From assembly GCA_002470645.1 (NCBI GenBank), contig DKNE01000011.1:1-11556 (forward strand): a stretch of 11,556 nucleotides of DNA, written 5' to 3'. Source of the DNA: Patescibacteria group bacterium UBA7396 (GTDB lineage Bacteria; Patescibacteriota; Gracilibacteria; BD1-5; UBA6164). Within the stretch, counting starts at the first letter, position 1; every line of letters starts with the position of its first letter. Below are positions 8,924 through 11,556 of the stretch, one piece after another. A program made the position numbers and the translations under genes. A model generated the notes under the pieces. The model had not been told where the DNA came from. It was given only the letters and a program-made list of their open reading frames with translations, and ran no database searches.

Positions 8924-8951
8924 TTGACTTTTTATGAAAAAATCATATATT
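8924..8951 (+). promoter_or_regulatory. Promoter of the downstream guide RNA
   Basis: TTGACT (8924-8929), a 16-bp spacer and TATATT (8946-8951) form the best consensus promoter in the window. It begins 5 bp after the effector's stop codon. Transcription would start near 8957-8959, exactly at the first bases of the crRNA handle. Confidence 0.7.
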
Positions 8952-8957
8952 AATTAT

Positions 8958-9000
8958 AGTTTCTACTTTTGTAGATTATAAAAACTCATACTTATTCCCT
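8958..9000 (+). ncRNA. Solitary Cas12a-type guide RNA (handle plus guide)
   Basis: AGTTTCTACTTTTGTAGAT (8958-8976) is a Cas12a handle with stem TCTAC/GTAGA and loop TTTT. Its 17-nt core is identical to the handle at 32-50, but the flanks differ, so the long 5' half of a normal repeat is not conserved. The guide would begin at 8977; about 24 nt (to 9000) is assumed from typical Cas12a spacers. No second repeat follows, so this is not an array. A promoter places +1 at the handle's 5' end, producing a mature-form crRNA without processing. No terminator lies before the ORF at 9017, so the RNA may also be the 5' leader of that mRNA, ending at 9279-9312. No convincing target exists in the window. 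Confidence 0.75.
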
Positions 9001-9016
9001 GAAAAATTAGCTTGTT

Positions 9017-9259
9017 ATGCAATACATTGAAAGACTAAGATCAAATTTGGATTTAGCCTGATTACAAAACGAAGAATTTAAAATAAAAGGTATATTATCA
9101 GATTATTCAGATAGAAAGTATCTACTAGAAAAAAATTGACTTACTAAATTACATGAATACCAAGAAATACTCAGAACAAGTGTGGAATCAGAACAGATGT
9201 TAGAGCAAATAAAAATTTACAAAGATGAATTAATGAGAATACTTGAAGCATCTCATTAG
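9017..9259 (+). CDS. Small coiled-coil protein of unknown function
   Basis: 80 aa from ATG to UAG, with UGA as Gly at two places. The sequence is charged and almost wholly helical (start MQYIERLRSNLDLAGLQ; end IKIYKDELMRILEASH), with no signal peptide or membrane segment. LSDYSDRKYLLEKNGLTK followed by LHEYQEILR is faintly like the N-terminal helical PCRF domain of class I release factors; this may be only coiled-coil similarity. It lies 16 bp after the guide and shares its predicted transcript, with a strong terminator behind it, so it is the natural candidate for a partner or regulator of the Cas12a-like protein. That link is inferred from position only. No Shine-Dalgarno sequence is present. 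Confidence 0.6.
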
Positions 9260-9278
9260 AAAAAATTGCATAAAATGA

Positions 9279-9312
9279 AAAAAACTATATATTTTGAAAT
9301 ATATAGTTTTTT
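9279..9312 (+). terminator. Strong intrinsic terminator
   Basis: A 16-bp perfect inverted repeat, AAAAAACTATATATTT (9279-9294) with AAATATATAGTTTTTT (9297-9312), ends in a T-run. It closes the guide/80-aa transcript and separates it from the NAGPA-domain gene, which starts 12 bp later. Being symmetric, it could also act on the minus strand. Confidence 0.85.
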
Positions 9313-9323
9313 ATTTAATTTTT

Positions 9324-10415
9324 ATGAAAAAGATAATATTTTTAGTGCTTATATTTATACCAAATCTTACTCTTGCAAATACATATATAGAGAAAAAAAT
9401 AAATGGTCATACTTTTAAAGTTATACAATATGATTTAACATCTCAAGACTATGAAATTAAGGTAGTAAAAACTGATGATGCTACTAATTTATGAAGTCTC
9501 ATGAAACAAAATAATGCTCTGACGTGAGTAAATGGAGTATTTTTTTGTCCAACAGATTATTCTTGGTGTAATACAAATAAAAGTTTTACTGACAATGAAA
9601 GATATATCGCTGGAGAAAAATATGCTACTTATCTAACTACTTGAGATAGAGCTGTTTTTGCTTGGGATATAAATAAAAAACCATTTATTTATCAGTCAGG
9701 AAAAATTAATATGGATTTTGAAAGTGAAATCTACTATTGATTAGGAAACTACCCATTGCTTTTAAACGAATGAAAAAATATGCTCGAAGAATATTGGGAA
9801 AAATGATTAATAGATGGGAAAATGAAAGCAAAATGAACAAGAAATTTTATATGTAGTGATGAAAAAAAAGAAAATATTTTCTTTGGACTTGTATATGATG
9901 CTACCTTAGAGGAAGCGACAAATGCCTTAAGAAATTTTTGATGTTATGATGCACTCAATCTTGACGCGTGACTTTCAACTGTATTTATGTACAATAATAG
10001 ATATCTTGTATGACCTCAAAAAAGAGATATTTTAGATGCTGTAGTGATTGAAAGAAAATGATTAAATATTTCTGAAATAGCTACTATTTGAGAAAATATT
10101 ACTAAAATATTATTACAAGATATAGAAAAAAGAAGTAAAAAAAGTCTCGAAAAAACTGATACATACCTCACGAGTTATATGAATGGATTAGAAAGTATTA
10201 GAAAAAAAGCATATGAAAAATATTCAAGTGATATTTATGAAGTGAACTTTGTAGGGGAACTTGATAAAGTTGGATATCGTATAGACTCTCCGAGTTTGAA
10301 ACATTTAAAACTTATCACTTTAATAAATGAAGTATTTGAAAATTTAAAAAAGCTAAGATCTGAAGTCAGAGAAAAAATAACCCAAGAACAACAAACTTTA
10401 GAAATAATAAAATAA
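9324..10415 (+). CDS. Exported NAGPA-domain (phosphodiester glycosidase) protein
   Basis: 363 aa with a signal peptide (MKKIIFLVLIFIPNLTLA, cut near residue 18-19). Residues 25-243 match the NAGPA / phosphodiester glycosidase domain: an early strand HTFKVIQYDL, LTGVNGVFF (67-74), an EEATNALRNFGCYDALNLDAGLS region (196-218) with the family's NLDGGGSS motif as NLDAGLST, and a closing KRDILDAVVI. In this family the domain acts on sugar phosphodiesters in exported or envelope contexts; the loss of the middle and last Gly of GGG may alter activity. Residues 255-363 are a charged coiled-coil tail of unknown role. ATG 9324 is preferred over the one at 9294, which lies inside the terminator hairpin. 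Only 4 bp separate it from the next gene, so they form an operon. Confidence 0.85.
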
Positions 10416-10419
10416 AAAT

Positions 10420-11445
10420 ATGCAAAAAAAACAAATATTTACCCTTATAGCATTTTTCGCTATTTTCTTATGAAGCTACTATGTTTCATGAATATATTCT
10501 ATAATAAATTTATGATTTAGTTTATTTTTATATTCTATCTTTATCTATATTTTATATGGACTCTATAAAAAAATGAATGATAAAACATATTTATTTTTTT
10601 GTGTAAAAAATTATAATATTTTTTTACACTTATTTCTTTATAGAGCTGCTTGTTTATTTGTATCTCTTATCATTATTATCTGGGGTTTTGCATACTATCA
10701 AAATGAACTTTCACCTGCAAAAATGCCTGTTTATACTATTACAAATGGTGAAAAACAAATTGTATTTCATGGGATGAGTCATATAGGAACACAAGATTTT
10801 TATAACAAAGTAAAAGAAAATATTAAGAAATATAAAGAAAATGGTTTTGTATATTATTTTGAATGAGTAAGACCTGGAACTCAGGAAAATCATGAAGCGT
10901 TTGATAAAGCGTTGGGAGTAAAATTTGATGAAAAAACATATGAAAATATGTCGAAACTCTATTGACTCGTAAATCAAAACAATCAAATTTTTTTATGACT
11001 CGTAAATGATTTAGATTTTAATGTTGATATCTCTATAGATGAAGTAATGGAAAAATATAAAACAATAAAATCACAAGCCTGAATTTCAAACAGAAATTAT
11101 CAATCTCCTTTAGATGCATGAGAAATTATTACAAATGAGTTACAAAGACTCAAACCAAGAGAACTTACTATACTCAGATATGTAAATAAATCTTTTGTAA
11201 ATATGATTATAAAAAGTGAAGGTTTACAACAATCTATACAAAATAATTTTTCTAATAAAGAACTTTTTAAAGTTATATTAGATGAAAGAAATAAAGTTAT
11301 AGCCGATAAAATAAATACAGGAGATGATACAAAAATAGTCATGACATATTGACTCTTACACTTTGAATGAATATTTAATATACTAAAACAAAATGATATA
11401 AAATGGAGAATAGAAAAAATAGATTATCTCTATCCTTTAAAATAG
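10420..11445 (+). CDS. TraB/TIKI-family membrane protein, putative metalloprotease
   Basis: 341 aa. Three N-terminal hydrophobic segments (about 6-27, 31-49, 70-92) are followed by a soluble domain (about 103-341) with TraB/PrgY/TIKI hallmarks: IVFHGMSHIG (first GxxH, His121), a YYFEGVRPGT Glu motif (Glu148), LDERN (287-291) near the end of the domain, and IVMTYGLLHFEGI (second GxxH, His314). Both GxxH motifs and the Glu are intact, so a metal-dependent peptidase activity like that proposed for TIKI proteins is possible; substrate unknown. The signal-less start ATG lies 4 bp after the NAGPA gene stop, indicating cotranscription. UGA encodes Gly at EGV, at DAG and in the second GxxH. No clear terminator follows. 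Confidence 0.85.
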
Positions 11446-11447
11446 AT

Positions 11448-11505
11448 TTGACTTTATATTAAATAACATTAATATTTAACTACATTAATTATTAACTATA
11501 TTTAT
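11448..11505 (+). promoter_or_regulatory. Promoter region with 16-bp tandem repeat
   Basis: TTGACT (11448-11453) with TAATAT (11470-11475) is a plausible promoter; TATATT just before the ATG is an alternative that gives a leaderless mRNA. Two head-to-tail 16-bp units, CATTAATATTTAACTA (11467-11482) and CATTAATTATTAACTA (11483-11498), overlap it and look like paired operator sites. The second includes the palindrome TTAAT-T-ATTAA and shares TTATTAACTAT with the region before the Cas12a-like gene. Confidence 0.45.
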
Positions 11506-11556
11506 ATGTTAAAATGAGTAAAACACTTTTTTTCTAATATGTTTGGGAAAAATACA
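11506..11556 (+). CDS. Start of an unidentified gene, cut by window end
   Basis: Seventeen codons are visible (MLKGVKHFFSNMFGKNT, one UGA as Gly), open to the window end. The basic-aromatic N-terminus could precede a membrane segment, but nothing can be assigned. Support comes from the promoter-like region just upstream. Confidence 0.45.

Noticed and set aside
9294..9323. Upstream ATG extending the NAGPA gene by 10 codons
   Set aside because: It lies within the terminator stem; ATG 9324 gives a clean signal peptide.
10711..11342. Two minus-strand ORFs of 91 and 80 aa
   Set aside because: They are shadows of the TraB/TIKI gene, with low-complexity hydrophobic translations.
261..11445. Genes riddled with UGA as pseudogenes
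   Set aside because: UAA and UAG are absent inside frames, UGA falls on conserved glycines, and proteins are full length when UGA is Gly.

Overview
This is a very AT-rich window in which almost every gene is interrupted by in-frame UGA but never by misplaced UAA or UAG. Reading UGA as glycine gives intact proteins. CsaA is the best proof: UGA falls on conserved glycines (DFGEEIGIKKSS, LLGKQVLGV), while UGG still encodes Trp. This is genetic code 25, known from Absconditabacteria (SR1) and Gracilibacteria, so the DNA very probably comes from such a CPR bacterium. No start has a clear Shine-Dalgarno sequence, and several have a -10-like box 3 to 5 nt before the start codon, which suggests leaderless mRNAs.

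Layout: 1-107 holds a Cas12a-type crRNA handle (32-50) and a hairpin. 261-959 encodes a single-span membrane protein with a LysM-like stretch. 1007-4564 (minus strand) holds a GNAT-like protein downstream of a very large membrane-anchored protein with an EF-hand loop. From a shared divergent start region, 4599-5569 (plus) encodes CsaA and an exported NTR/TIMP-like protein. 5814-8918 encodes a 1034-aa Cas12a homologue. A promoter (8924-8951) and a second identical handle (8958-8976) with its own guide follow directly. Then come an 80-aa coiled-coil ORF, a strong terminator, an NAGPA-domain exported protein (9324-10415), a TraB/TIKI-type membrane protein (10420-11445), a 16-bp tandem repeat in a promoter region, and the first 17 codons of another gene.

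The standout is the 5.7-9.3 kb segment. The Cas12a-like protein keeps the recognisable N-terminus, WED domain and bridge/RuvC-II region. However, it has Arg where Cas12a has the RuvC-II catalytic Glu, lacks the usual His of the crRNA-processing loop, and stops cleanly before the Nuc and RuvC-III segments. It should not cut DNA. No cas1, cas2 or cas4 and no array is visible. Instead there is a solitary guide unit whose predicted transcription start coincides with the first base of the mature handle, so it would need no processing. Together these look like a naturally nuclease-dead, RNA-guided binding module, probably regulatory. The guide's target cannot be identified from this window. The other genes (envelope, exported and housekeeping) show no obvious functional link to it.
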